64,000 bases of DNA. Origin: Streptomyces canus 299MFChir4.1. Lineage in GTDB: Bacteria > Actinomycetota > Actinomycetes > Streptomycetales > Streptomycetaceae. Position 1 is the stretch's first letter. Each line of letters starts with the position of its first letter. Positions 7,619-15,483 of the stretch are shown piece after piece. Under the pieces are notes generated by a model that was not told the origin of the DNA, did no database searches, and saw only the letters and a list, made by a program, of their open reading frames with translations. The translations under genes and the position numbers were made by a program. Where the stretch lies: NCBI RefSeq assembly GCF_000383615.1, contig NZ_KB911603.1, forward strand, positions 62,001-126,000, read 5' to 3'.

Positions 7619-8692
7619 ATGCCTCACACGACCGCCTTCGCCAGGAACCAGTGGTACGTCGCCGCCTACAGCCATGAGGTGGGGCGTGAGGAGCTGCTCG
7701 GCCGGACGATCCTCGGTGAGCCACTCGTCTTCTACCGGACGGAGGAGGACGGCACGCCCGTCGCCCTCGCCGACCGGTGTGTGCACCGCCGGTTCCCGCT
7801 GCACGAGAGGCCGAGCCGGCTCGACGGCGACCGGCTCGTGTGCGGGTACCACGGGTTCACGTACGACACGACGGGCACCTGTGTGTACGTGCCCGGTCAG
7901 AAGCGCGTACCGCGTACCGCGCGCGTCGCCTCCTACCCCGTCGTCGAACTGGACTCCCTGGTCTGGGTGTGGATCGGCGACCCGGCGCTCGCCGACGCCG
8001 ACACCATCCCGCGGGCCAGGCACCTCGACTCCCCCGGCTGGGTCACCGTCCGCGGCATGGAACCGATCGACGCCGACTACGGCCTGCTGGTCGACAACCT
8101 CCTCGACCTCTCCCACGAGACCTATCTGCACGGCGGCTACATCGGCACCCCCGAGGTCGCCGAGACGCCGATCACCACGGAGGTCGACGAGGGCGCGGGC
8201 ATCGTACGGGTGAGCCGGCACATGGACGACGCCGCGTGCCCGCCGTTCTACGCCAAGTCCACCGGCATCGAGGGCCGGATCACCCGCTGGCAGGACATCG
8301 AGTACCACGCGCCCTGTCTGTATCTGCTGCACAGCCGCATCGCCCCGGTGGGCGTGCTCCCCGAAGCCGACGGCAGCGACCCGAACGGCTTCCACACCGA
8401 GATCACGTACGCCATCACGCCGTCGAGCGACGGTCACGTGTACGACTTCTGGATGGTCTCGCGGGACTGGGCGACCGAGGACGCCGAGGTCACCGAGTTC
8501 CTGCGGGGCAACAACCACACCGTCGTCATGCAGGACGTCGACGCGCTCAACCTGCTCCAGCGGACCCTCGGCACCGAGCGCTCCGGCTACCAGGAGCTCA
8601 GCATCAACATCGACACCGGCGGTCTCGCCGCCCGCCGTATCCTCGCCCGCCTGGTCGAGGAGGGCGACAAGCCCGTGGAGAAGGTCCTGTGA
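7619..8692 (+). CDS. Rieske non-heme iron oxygenase (vanillate O-demethylase oxygenase-like)
   Basis: A 357-aa terminal oxygenase starting at ATG 7619. The N-terminal Rieske domain binds 2Fe-2S through CVH (DRCVHRRF, near residue 58) and CGYH (near residue 78). The C-terminal domain has the mononuclear iron site in LLDLSHETYLH (near residue 162) with a later Asp in VMQDVDALN. Length and order match the VanA/PobA-like group of Rieske monooxygenases that act on methoxy-aromatics and similar compounds. Electrons would come from the reductase two genes downstream. The substrate is not determinable from sequence. The adjacent NMT1-type importer suggests a small imported aromatic or nitrogenous compound. 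Confidence 0.88.
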   Translation: MPHTTAFARNQWYVAAYSHEVGREELLGRTILGEPLVFYRTEEDGTPVALADRCVHRRFPLHERPSRLDGDRLVCGYHGFTYDTTGTCVYVPGQKRVPRTARVASYPVVELDSLVWVWIGDPALADADTIPRARHLDSPGWVTVRGMEPIDADYGLLVDNLLDLSHETYLHGGYIGTPEVAETPITTEVDEGAGIVRVSRHMDDAACPPFYAKSTGIEGRITRWQDIEYHAPCLYLLHSRIAPVGVLPEADGSDPNGFHTEITYAITPSSDGHVYDFWMVSRDWATEDAEVTEFLRGNNHTVVMQDVDALNLLQRTLGTERSGYQELSINIDTGGLAARRILARLVEEGDKPVEKVL

Positions 8693-8892
8693 GTGCCGCA
8701 CCCACCGGGGAGATCTACCGCATCGACTGGCTGCCGGGCACGGACACCCTGCACGGCACCTGTCACTGCGGCCGCGAGCACACCTCGCAGGACCCGATCG
8801 AGATGTGGGAGTGGATGCTCGCCCACCCGAACGGGCACACCCCGCAAGGAAACGCCCCGCGAGGAAACGAGCCGCGAGGGAACCGTTCATGA
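8689..8892 (+). CDS. unrecognised 67-aa protein between oxygenase and reductase
   Basis: Not recognised. The frame starts at GTG 8689 on a GTGA overlap with the oxygenase stop and ends on an ATGA overlap with the reductase start, so it is coupled at both ends, which argues that it is translated. The first 50 residues hold a compact segment with CHCGREH and WEWMLAHPNGH, giving two Cys and several His that could bind metal. The tail consists of three P-x-G-N-x pentads encoded by a 15-bp tandem repeat. No signal peptide or membrane segment is present. The position suggests an accessory or assembly subunit of the oxygenase-reductase pair, by inference only. Confidence 0.7.
   Translation: MSAAPTGEIYRIDWLPGTDTLHGTCHCGREHTSQDPIEMWEWMLAHPNGHTPQGNAPRGNEPRGNRS
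8842..8886 (+). repeat. three tandem 15-bp repeats coding P-x-G-N-x and embedding SD-like sites
   Basis: Units at 8842-8856, 8857-8871 and 8872-8886 follow CCGCRAGGRAACNNN, in frame with the 67-aa protein. Each carries AAGGA, GAGGA or GAGGG. The last lies about 6 nt before the reductase ATG and can act as its ribosome binding site. Confidence 0.8.
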
Positions 8893-9827
8893 GTGACGCG
8901 TACGAAGCCGAACTCGTCGTCGACCGCAGGGACCCGGCGGCCGACGGCGTGCTCGCCCTCACCCTGCGCCACCCGCTGGGCGAACAGCTCCCGGCATGGG
9001 AGCCCGGCGCCCACATCGACGTGGTGCTCGGCCCCGGCCTGGAGCGGCAGTACTCCCTGTGCGGCGACCCGTCCGACCGCACCGCCTGGCGGATCGCCGT
9101 GCTGCGCGAGCCCGCGGGGCGCGGCGGATCCGCGCATGTGCACGAGCAGTTGAGGCAGGGCGGCAAGGTCCGGGTGCGCGGACCGCGCAACCACTTCGCG
9201 CTGCGGCCCGCGCCCCGCTACCGCTTCATCGCGGGCGGCATCGGCATCACCCCGATCCTCCCCATGCTCGCGGCGGCGGAGGCCGAGGGCGCGGAGTGGA
9301 CCCTGCTGTACGGCGGACGGACCCGTGAATCCATGGCGTTCACCGAGGAGTTGAGCCGCTACGGCGACCGTGTCACCGTCGCTCCCCAGGACGAGGCCGG
9401 TCTCCTGGACCTCGCCTCGGTGCTGGACGGCGTCCCCGAGGGCACCCTCGTGTACTGCTGCGGGCCCGGTCCGCTGCTCGACGCGGTGGAGGAGCGCTGC
9501 CCGGCCGGGCTGCTGCACGTGGAGCGGTTCGCGCCCAAAGAGCAACCGGAGGGCGAGAACACGGAGTTCGAGGTCGAGCTGGCGCAGACCGGCACGACGG
9601 TCACCGTCGCTCCGGACGTCTCCGTGCTCGACGCCGTGCGCGCCTCGGGGGTCGAGGTGCTGTTCTCCTGCACCGAGGGCACCTGCGGCACCTGTGAGAC
9701 CGACGTCCTCGACGGCACCCCGGACCACCGGGACTCGGTGCTCACGGACGAGGAGCGGGAGGCCGGGGAGACGATGATGATCTGTGTGTCCCGGTGCCGG
9801 GGGAAGAGGCTGGTGCTGGACCTGTAG
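8889..9827 (+). CDS. PDR/VanB-type oxygenase reductase (FMN/NAD, C-terminal 2Fe-2S ferredoxin)
   Basis: A 312-aa phthalate-dioxygenase-reductase-like protein. The N-terminal flavin-binding barrel contains RQYSLCG (near residue 55). The NAD-binding domain has GGIGITPILPM (near residue 115) and YCCGPGPLLDAV. The C-terminal plant-type ferredoxin has its cluster cysteines in CTEGTCGTCE (near residue 260) and a later Cys in MMICVSRC. It passes electrons from NAD(P)H to the Rieske oxygenase. The start at ATG 8889 overlaps the preceding small gene by 4 nt, and the upstream GAGGGA comes from the 15-bp repeat. Length and order match VanB-type reductases. Confidence 0.9.
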   Translation: MSDAYEAELVVDRRDPAADGVLALTLRHPLGEQLPAWEPGAHIDVVLGPGLERQYSLCGDPSDRTAWRIAVLREPAGRGGSAHVHEQLRQGGKVRVRGPRNHFALRPAPRYRFIAGGIGITPILPMLAAAEAEGAEWTLLYGGRTRESMAFTEELSRYGDRVTVAPQDEAGLLDLASVLDGVPEGTLVYCCGPGPLLDAVEERCPAGLLHVERFAPKEQPEGENTEFEVELAQTGTTVTVAPDVSVLDAVRASGVEVLFSCTEGTCGTCETDVLDGTPDHRDSVLTDEEREAGETMMICVSRCRGKRLVLDL

Positions 9828-9953
9828 CTCCCTTGTGTTCTCGACCAGTTGCTCCGGATGCGGGTCGGCGATCTGGGCCGGCGTGACGCTGACGTTGTAC
9901 CGTGCGGTCTGCGCACAGCCTGTCGGAACAACGAAGTCTGCACAGGAGGAGCC

Positions 9954-10925
9954 ATGCGTCGTCTGCTCGTCACCCTCGCGGCCGGAGCGTTACTGGTCAC
10001 CGCGTCGGCCTGTGGTTCGTCCGGCGACTCGGGGGCCCCGGATTCGGGATCGTCGTCCGGCGGCACCACCACCGTCAAGCTCGGCCTCATTCCGATCGTC
10101 GATGTCGCACCGATCTATCTGGGCCAGAAGAAAGGCTTCTACGGCAAGCGCGGGCTGAAGCTCGAGATATCGACCGCCTCCGGTGGTGCGGCGATCGTGC
10201 CCGGGGTCGCCAGTGGGCAGTTCCAGTTCGGTTTCTCCAACGTCACCTCCCTCCTGATCGCCCAGTCCTCCGGCGTACCGGTCCAGGCGGTCTCCAACGG
10301 CATCGCCTCAACAGGCGTGGCCGGCAAGGACTTCGCGGGTATCGCGGTGAAGAAGGGCAGCTCGATCAAGTCCGCGAAGGACCTGGAGGGCAAGAAGGTC
10401 GCCATCAACACGCTGAAGAACATCAACGAGTCCGCGGTGCGCGAGTCGCTCCGCAAAGCCGGCGGCGACCCGGACAAGGTGAAGTTCGTTGAACTGGCCT
10501 TCGACCAGATGCCGGCCGCTCTCGACGGCGGCCAGGTCGACGCGGCCTGCGCGGTCGAGCCCGCGCTCGCCACCATCAAGAGCCAGGGCGGCCAGGTGAT
10601 CGCCTCCCCGCTGGTGGACGTGGCCAAGGACACCACGGTCGCCCTGTACTTCACCTCGACGCGGTACCGGCAGCAGAACGCCGACGTGGTGAAGAAGTTC
10701 CAGGAGGCCACCGCCGAGTCCCTCGCGTACGCCGACGCCCATCCCGACGAGGCACGCCAGATCATCACGACGTACACCAAGATCCCGGCCTCGGTGCTGG
10801 CGCAGGTGACCCTGCCGAAGTGGCCGGCCGAGCCCAACAAGGAATCCGTCGAGGCACTCGCGACATTGGGCGAGAAGGACGGGTTCTTCAAGAAGGCCCC
10901 CGACGTGGACGCGCTGCTTCCGTGA
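9954..10925 (+). CDS. NMT1/SsuA-type ABC substrate-binding lipoprotein
   Basis: A 323-aa binding protein with a lipoprotein signal (RRLLVTLAAGALLV then lipobox TASAC, Cys near residue 19). Then comes VKLGLIPIVDVAPIYLGQKKGFY, the entry typical of NMT1/TauA/SsuA-like solute-binding proteins for sulfonates, thiamine precursors, aromatics and nitriles. SGVPVQAV, DLEGKKVAIN and a DQMPAALDGGQVDA segment are also family-typical. It starts at ATG 9954 after CAGGAGGA. The 126 nt upstream show no clear promoter or hairpin, so it may be read through from the reductase. The next gene overlaps by 4 nt. Its ligand is probably the substrate of the Rieske enzyme, by inference. Confidence 0.86.
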   Translation: MRRLLVTLAAGALLVTASACGSSGDSGAPDSGSSSGGTTTVKLGLIPIVDVAPIYLGQKKGFYGKRGLKLEISTASGGAAIVPGVASGQFQFGFSNVTSLLIAQSSGVPVQAVSNGIASTGVAGKDFAGIAVKKGSSIKSAKDLEGKKVAINTLKNINESAVRESLRKAGGDPDKVKFVELAFDQMPAALDGGQVDAACAVEPALATIKSQGGQVIASPLVDVAKDTTVALYFTSTRYRQQNADVVKKFQEATAESLAYADAHPDEARQIITTYTKIPASVLAQVTLPKWPAEPNKESVEALATLGEKDGFFKKAPDVDALLP

Positions 10926-11695
10926 GACTCCAGAACGCGGCGCTGGGCGCCGCCGGGCTCGCGGCCTTCCTCGCCCTGGGTGAGGCGGTGCCACGGCTCG
11001 GTCTGGTCAAGGAGGAGTACTTCCCGCCGACCAGCCGGATCGCGCGTGCCTTCGCCGACGAGCTCTCCGACGGCACCTTCTGGACGGCGCTCGGCGACAC
11101 CCTCACCGGCTGGGCCCTGGGCCTGGCCATCGCCGCCTCGGCGGGGATCGTCATCGGGGTGATCGTCTCGGTCGTGCCGTATCTGCGCGAGGCGACCGCC
11201 TCGACGATCGAGTTCCTGCGCCCGATCCCCTCGGTCGCCCTGATCCCGCTGGCCGTGCTGTTGTACGGCAGCGAACTGCGCTCGGTGCTGCTGCTCGTGG
11301 TGTACGCCAGTTTCTGGCAGGTCCTCATCCAGACGCTCTACGGCGTCCAGGACGTCGACCCGGTCGCCGACGAGACGGCACGGTCCTACGGTCTGGGCAC
11401 CTGGGCGCGGATCCGGCACGTGCTGTGGCCGACCGCGCTGCCGTATGTGATGACCGGCGTGCGACTGGCCGCGGCTGTCGCGCTGATCCTCGCCATCACC
11501 GGTGAACTCGTCATGGGCGCACCGGGGTTGGGCGCCCGGATCGCGGTGGCGCAGAACTCGCAGGCGGTGCCGGAGATGTACGCGCTGATCGTGGTGACCG
11601 GCATTCTGGGGCTGCTCATCAACGTCGGCGCGCGTACCGTGGAGCGACGGGCGCTGGCCTGGCACCAGTCGGTGCGCGGGGAGGTGGCGGTGTGA
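10922..11695 (+). CDS. ABC transporter permease (SsuC/TauC type)
   Basis: A 257-aa integral membrane protein starting at GTG 10922 on a GTGA overlap. It has about six hydrophobic segments and the EAA loop, seen as DETARSYGLGTWARIRHV near residue 155. FLRPIPSVALIPLAVLLYG is the signature of the SsuC/TauC branch. It forms the membrane channel with the next gene product. Two separate permease genes rather than a homodimeric one suggest a heterodimer. Confidence 0.86.
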   Translation: MRLQNAALGAAGLAAFLALGEAVPRLGLVKEEYFPPTSRIARAFADELSDGTFWTALGDTLTGWALGLAIAASAGIVIGVIVSVVPYLREATASTIEFLRPIPSVALIPLAVLLYGSELRSVLLLVVYASFWQVLIQTLYGVQDVDPVADETARSYGLGTWARIRHVLWPTALPYVMTGVRLAAAVALILAITGELVMGAPGLGARIAVAQNSQAVPEMYALIVVTGILGLLINVGARTVERRALAWHQSVRGEVAV

Positions 11696-12471
11696 AGCGG
11701 CTCCTGCTGCGGCTGGTCCTCGTCCTCGCGCTGCCCGCACTGCTGGTCGTGGTCTGGTGGCTGGCCTCCGACAGCAGCACCGACGTCTTCTGGCCGCCGC
11801 TGCGCACGATCCTGCGGACCTTCCCGGACGTGTGGACCGCCGATCGCCTGCGCGACGACGTCCTGCCCAGCATCTGGCGGCTCACGGCCGGTTACGCGCT
11901 CGCGGCCGGCGCCGGGGTCGCCGTCGGCACGGTCATCGGCTCCTACCGGCGGGTGCGGGCGGTGTGCGAACCGGTCCTGGAGTTCCTGCGGGCGGTCCCC
12001 CCGCCGGTCCTGATCCCGGTCATCATGCTGTTCGCGGGCATCGGCGACACCATGAAGGTGACCGTGATCGCGAGCGGCTGCGTCTGGCCGATCCTGCTCA
12101 ACACCGTCGAGGGGGTACGCGCGGTCGACCCGGTGATGCTGGAGACGGCCCGCTCCTACGGCATCACGGGCCAGTCGCGGCTGCGCAACCTCGTGCTGCG
12201 CTCGGCGAGTCCGCAGATCTTCGCGGGCCTGCGCCAGGCGCTGTCCATCGGCATCATCCTGATGGTCATCAGCGAGATGTTCGCGGCCAGCAACGGCATC
12301 GGCTTCACCATCGTCCAGTTCCAGCGCAGTTTCGCGGTCCCCGACATGTGGACCGGGATCCTCGTCCTCGGTCTGCTCGGCTTCCTGCTCTCCGTCCTCT
12401 TCCAGCTGGTCGAGCGGCGGGTCCTCGCCTGGTACCACGGCCTGCGCGCCTCGGCCCGGCGGTCCCCGTGA
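11692..12471 (+). CDS. ABC transporter permease (SsuC/TauC type), second subunit
   Basis: A 259-aa membrane protein starting at GTG 11692, overlapping the first permease by 4 nt. The N-terminal hydrophobic stretch LVLVLALPALLVVVWWLAS is followed by the conserved FLRAVPPPVLIPVIMLFAG and the EAA-loop ETARSYGITGQSRLRNLV. It is similar in length and layout to its neighbour, and the two probably arose by duplication and act as a heterodimer. Confidence 0.86.
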   Translation: MKRLLLRLVLVLALPALLVVVWWLASDSSTDVFWPPLRTILRTFPDVWTADRLRDDVLPSIWRLTAGYALAAGAGVAVGTVIGSYRRVRAVCEPVLEFLRAVPPPVLIPVIMLFAGIGDTMKVTVIASGCVWPILLNTVEGVRAVDPVMLETARSYGITGQSRLRNLVLRSASPQIFAGLRQALSIGIILMVISEMFAASNGIGFTIVQFQRSFAVPDMWTGILVLGLLGFLLSVLFQLVERRVLAWYHGLRASARRSP

Positions 12472-12497
12472 ATCACCCGAACGCGAAAGGGCGGTCC

Positions 12498-13322
12498 ATG
12501 CACGCGCTTCTTGGCGTATCCGGCCTGAAGAAGGTCTACGAGGGGTCAGGGCGCCGGGTGGAGGCGGTCCGCGATCTCACCTTCACCGTCGAGGCGGGTG
12601 AACTCGTGTGTCTGGTCGGCCCCTCCGGCTGCGGCAAGACGACCCTGCTGAAATGCATGGGCGGCCTGCTCACCCCGACGGCCGGCGAAGTCCACCTGGC
12701 GGGCCGGAAGGTGAGCGGCCCCCCGCCCGGGATGGCCTTCGTCTTCCAGGAGTACGGCCGCAGCCTCTTTCCCTGGATGCGGGTCGCCGACAACGTCGAA
12801 CTCCCCCTGAAACAGAAGGGCCTGACGAAGGCGCGACGCCGTGAGCTGGTGACCGACGCGCTGGACTCGGTGGACCTCGCGGAGGCGGCCGGGGCGTATC
12901 CCTGGCAGCTCTCCGGCGGTATGCAGCAGCGCGTCGCGATCGCCCGCGCCCTCGCGTACGAGCCCGAGGTCCTGCTGATGGACGAGCCGTTCGCGGCCGT
13001 GGACGCCCAGACCCGCGCCGACCTGGAGGATCTCGTACGACGGCTGTGGCGCGAGCGCGGCATCACGATCCTGTTCGTCACCCACGACATCGACGAGGCC
13101 GTGTACCTGGGCGAACGGGTGATCGTGCTGTCCGCCTCCCCCACGGTCGTGCAGGAGCAGCTGAAGGTCGATCTGCCGGACGAGCGGGACCAGTTGCACA
13201 CGCGGGTGGCCCCGCGCTTCGCCGAACTGCGCACCCATGTGTACGAGCAGATCCAGGCGGCCAAGCGCGGGGTCGTGCGGGACGCTGCGGTCACGAAGTC
13301 CGATACGCCTCCACTTCACTGA
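12498..13322 (+). CDS. ABC transporter ATP-binding protein (SsuB/TauB type)
   Basis: A 274-aa ATPase with Walker A GPSGCGKTT (near residue 42), Q-loop VFQEYGRSLFPW, signature LSGGMQQR (near residue 140), Walker B VLLMDEPFAAVD and the switch His in FVTHDIDEA. ATG 12498 is chosen because AAAGGGCGG precedes it. A GTG at 12468, overlapping the permease stop, would add 10 residues and is also possible. The gene's 3' end overlaps the converging beta-helix gene by 32 nt, with no terminator between them. Confidence 0.9.
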   Translation: MHALLGVSGLKKVYEGSGRRVEAVRDLTFTVEAGELVCLVGPSGCGKTTLLKCMGGLLTPTAGEVHLAGRKVSGPPPGMAFVFQEYGRSLFPWMRVADNVELPLKQKGLTKARRRELVTDALDSVDLAEAAGAYPWQLSGGMQQRVAIARALAYEPEVLLMDEPFAAVDAQTRADLEDLVRRLWRERGITILFVTHDIDEAVYLGERVIVLSASPTVVQEQLKVDLPDERDQLHTRVAPRFAELRTHVYEQIQAAKRGVVRDAAVTKSDTPPLH

Positions 13323-15450
13323 ACTGCCCTGCCGGCCAGCCGGTGTTGGCGCTCACCGACAGCCGCAGATACCGCAGGCTGGTGCCGGGCAGGCTGACGG
13401 TGGCCGTGTTGCCGGTCGCCGGGTCGAAGCGGTAGCCCTGGGCGCCGACGACGGTGGTGTAGGTGCTGCCGTCGGTGCTGCCGAGCACGGTGACGGTCTG
13501 GGTGCGGGCCTGCCAGGCGCTCTGCGGAGGCAGCTTCAGCACCAGCCTGCGCACCGGCTCGGCCGCGCCCAGGTCCACCGTCCAGGACTGCGGGAACGCG
13601 TTGTTGGCGGACTCCCAGTAACTGTTCGCGTCCCCGTCGACCGCCTTGCCGGGCGTGTAGACGTCCTGCGAGCCGGTCGCGCTGGCCGGGCCGCCCTTGG
13701 CGAGGTTGCGGTTCGGGTCCGGGTCGGGGTTGCCCTGCCCCGGCTGCGGCCAGGTCGAGCAGTCCGACCAGGTGCTGCTCCAACCGGAGTTGCCGCCCCC
13801 GTCGGTGAGGGTGAAGGCGCCGGAGCTCGCCGGGTAGGGGCAGTTGTAGACGCCGGCCGCGCCCACCGAGCCGGCCGTGACGTTGCGGAAGGTGGCCGCG
13901 CCCTGGGCCTCCGCCTGCACGACGACCGTGCCGGTGTCGCGGACGGTCGCGCCGTCCACGGTGACGTTGCGGACCGGGTAGCCCTGTCCCCCGCCGGACA
14001 CGAACTCGAAGGCGCTGTACGGGCTGTCGGTGATGGTCGTGTTGGTGATGTTCACCGTGGCATTGATGGCGCTGTCGTACGAGTCGACCCGCAACGCCCC
14101 CATCGGATGGTTCCAGTTGGGGTTCATCGCGCCGGTGCGGACCAGGGTGTTGCCATCGACCGTGATGGTGCCGGCCAGCGGGGAGAACGGGTCGAGGAAC
14201 TTCTGGTTGGAGATCGCGATGCCGCTGCCGAGGGCGTTGGTGTCGGAGACCAGGTTGTTCCGCACCGCGATGTCGGTGCCGCCGTAGATCGCGATGCCGT
14301 TGGCGAGGTTCGGCTGGGTGATGGTGTTGTTCTCGAAGCTGCTGTTCGTGTCGGGGGCGTAGAGCGACCACATGGCGAGCGCGTCGTCGCCCTGGTTGCG
14401 CAGGAAGTTGTTCCGCACACGCACTCCGCGAGCGTTCCCGTTGAGGTTGAGGCCGTCGGCCGTCATGTCGAGGAAGCGGGTGTTCTCCACGACCAGGTTG
14501 TCGTTGTTGCCCGTCAGCCAGAGGCCGACCTTGAGGTGCTGGAGCCACATCCCGGACACCGAACTCCCGGGCCCCAAAGAGCCGTTGACGAAGTTGTCCG
14601 GGTTGGAGTCGACGCGTTCGGTGACCTCGCCGACGACCGCGAAGTCCTTGATGTGGACGCCCCCCGAAGAGCCGGACTGGTCGATGAAGCGGGAGGAGTG
14701 CACGACGGAGTGCCAGCTTCCGGCGCCCTGGAGGGTGACGTTCTGGACGCCGCCGAGGGCGGACGTCAGCCGGTAGTCGCCCGGCGGGATCCAGACCACT
14801 CCCCCTTGCGCGGCGGAGATCGCGTCGCGGAAGGCCTGGGTGGAGTCGCCGTTTCCGGTGGGGTCGGCGCCCTTGGAGGTCACGGACACGGACCCGGCGG
14901 GCTGGCCGGCGGCCGCCGCGACCTGCTCGAAGTCGGCCACGTCGACGGTGACCTGGGTGCCGGTCGACTCGAAGGCGACCTTGTCGCCCGCCTGGAGGTT
15001 CTGACCAAGCAGGAGGCGGGCGTTGTCGAAGAAGTGGTGGGTCCTGGCGCCGGGGATCCAACCGGTGTCGACGTAGGAGTACTTGGAGGTCACCGGGAGC
15101 GTCCTCGCGAGCCTGGTGCCGTTGACGTAGACGTTCAGCGTGCCGGACTGGCCGTCCGGGACGCTGTAGGCGACGTTCACGGCGTTGGCCGCGCGCGGCA
15201 CGGTGAACTCCACGCGCTGGCCCGAGCCGAGCCGTACCGCCTGCCGCCCGGACGCCTCCGAGGCGAGCGTGCCCTGGGTGTGGTCGGGGCCGATCCTCGT
15301 GCCGGTCGTGGTGGCGGACTCGGCCTCGACCGAGGTGAAGGGGAGGGTGGCGCCCGCGGCCGCGTGGGCGGTGGGCGCGATGGCCGTGAGGAGGCCGGTG
15401 GTGAGGGCCACGGTGACCGTTGCTGACATGCTCCTGACAGATCTGCGCAT
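13291..15450 (-). CDS. secreted beta-helix glycoside hydrolase, probable GH87 alpha-1,3-glucanase (mycodextranase)
   Basis: A 719-aa secreted protein. The Sec signal peptide ends near APTAHA (residues 1-31). A CBM6/35-like beta-sandwich follows (about 35-165; VEAESATTTG). Then comes a right-handed parallel beta-helix (about 185-560) that begins with GADPTGNGDSTQAF and repeats N-rich rungs such as RVRNNFLRNQGDDALAMWS. A Pro/Asp linker leads to a C-terminal F5/8 discoidin/CBM32 domain (about 580-719). This CBM-helix-discoidin layout and the NQGDDALAMWS motif fit GH87 alpha-1,3-glucanases. Other beta-helix hydrolases (GH28/GH55-like) are the alternative. It is the last gene of an operon with an intracellular GH13 glucosidase and sugar importer, consistent with alpha-glucan breakdown. 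The start has AAGGGA upstream. Confidence 0.65.
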   Translation of the reverse strand: MRRSVRSMSATVTVALTTGLLTAIAPTAHAAAGATLPFTSVEAESATTTGTRIGPDHTQGTLASEASGRQAVRLGSGQRVEFTVPRAANAVNVAYSVPDGQSGTLNVYVNGTRLARTLPVTSKYSYVDTGWIPGARTHHFFDNARLLLGQNLQAGDKVAFESTGTQVTVDVADFEQVAAAAGQPAGSVSVTSKGADPTGNGDSTQAFRDAISAAQGGVVWIPPGDYRLTSALGGVQNVTLQGAGSWHSVVHSSRFIDQSGSSGGVHIKDFAVVGEVTERVDSNPDNFVNGSLGPGSSVSGMWLQHLKVGLWLTGNNDNLVVENTRFLDMTADGLNLNGNARGVRVRNNFLRNQGDDALAMWSLYAPDTNSSFENNTITQPNLANGIAIYGGTDIAVRNNLVSDTNALGSGIAISNQKFLDPFSPLAGTITVDGNTLVRTGAMNPNWNHPMGALRVDSYDSAINATVNITNTTITDSPYSAFEFVSGGGQGYPVRNVTVDGATVRDTGTVVVQAEAQGAATFRNVTAGSVGAAGVYNCPYPASSGAFTLTDGGGNSGWSSTWSDCSTWPQPGQGNPDPDPNRNLAKGGPASATGSQDVYTPGKAVDGDANSYWESANNAFPQSWTVDLGAAEPVRRLVLKLPPQSAWQARTQTVTVLGSTDGSTYTTVVGAQGYRFDPATGNTATVSLPGTSLRYLRLSVSANTGWPAGQFSEVEAYRTS

Positions 15451-15483
15451 GTACTGATCCCTTCGGGTGGGGGTGCTGCGGTC

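Noticed and set aside
9828..9953. Promoter or riboswitch before the NMT1-type binding protein
   Set aside because: No convincing -35/-10 pair, hairpin or conserved leader could be found. Read-through from the reductase is as likely.
13237..15426. A 729-codon plus-strand frame across the beta-helix gene
   Set aside because: Val/Gly/Arg-biased composition without motifs. The minus-strand frame has a signal peptide, carbohydrate-binding domains and beta-helix rungs.
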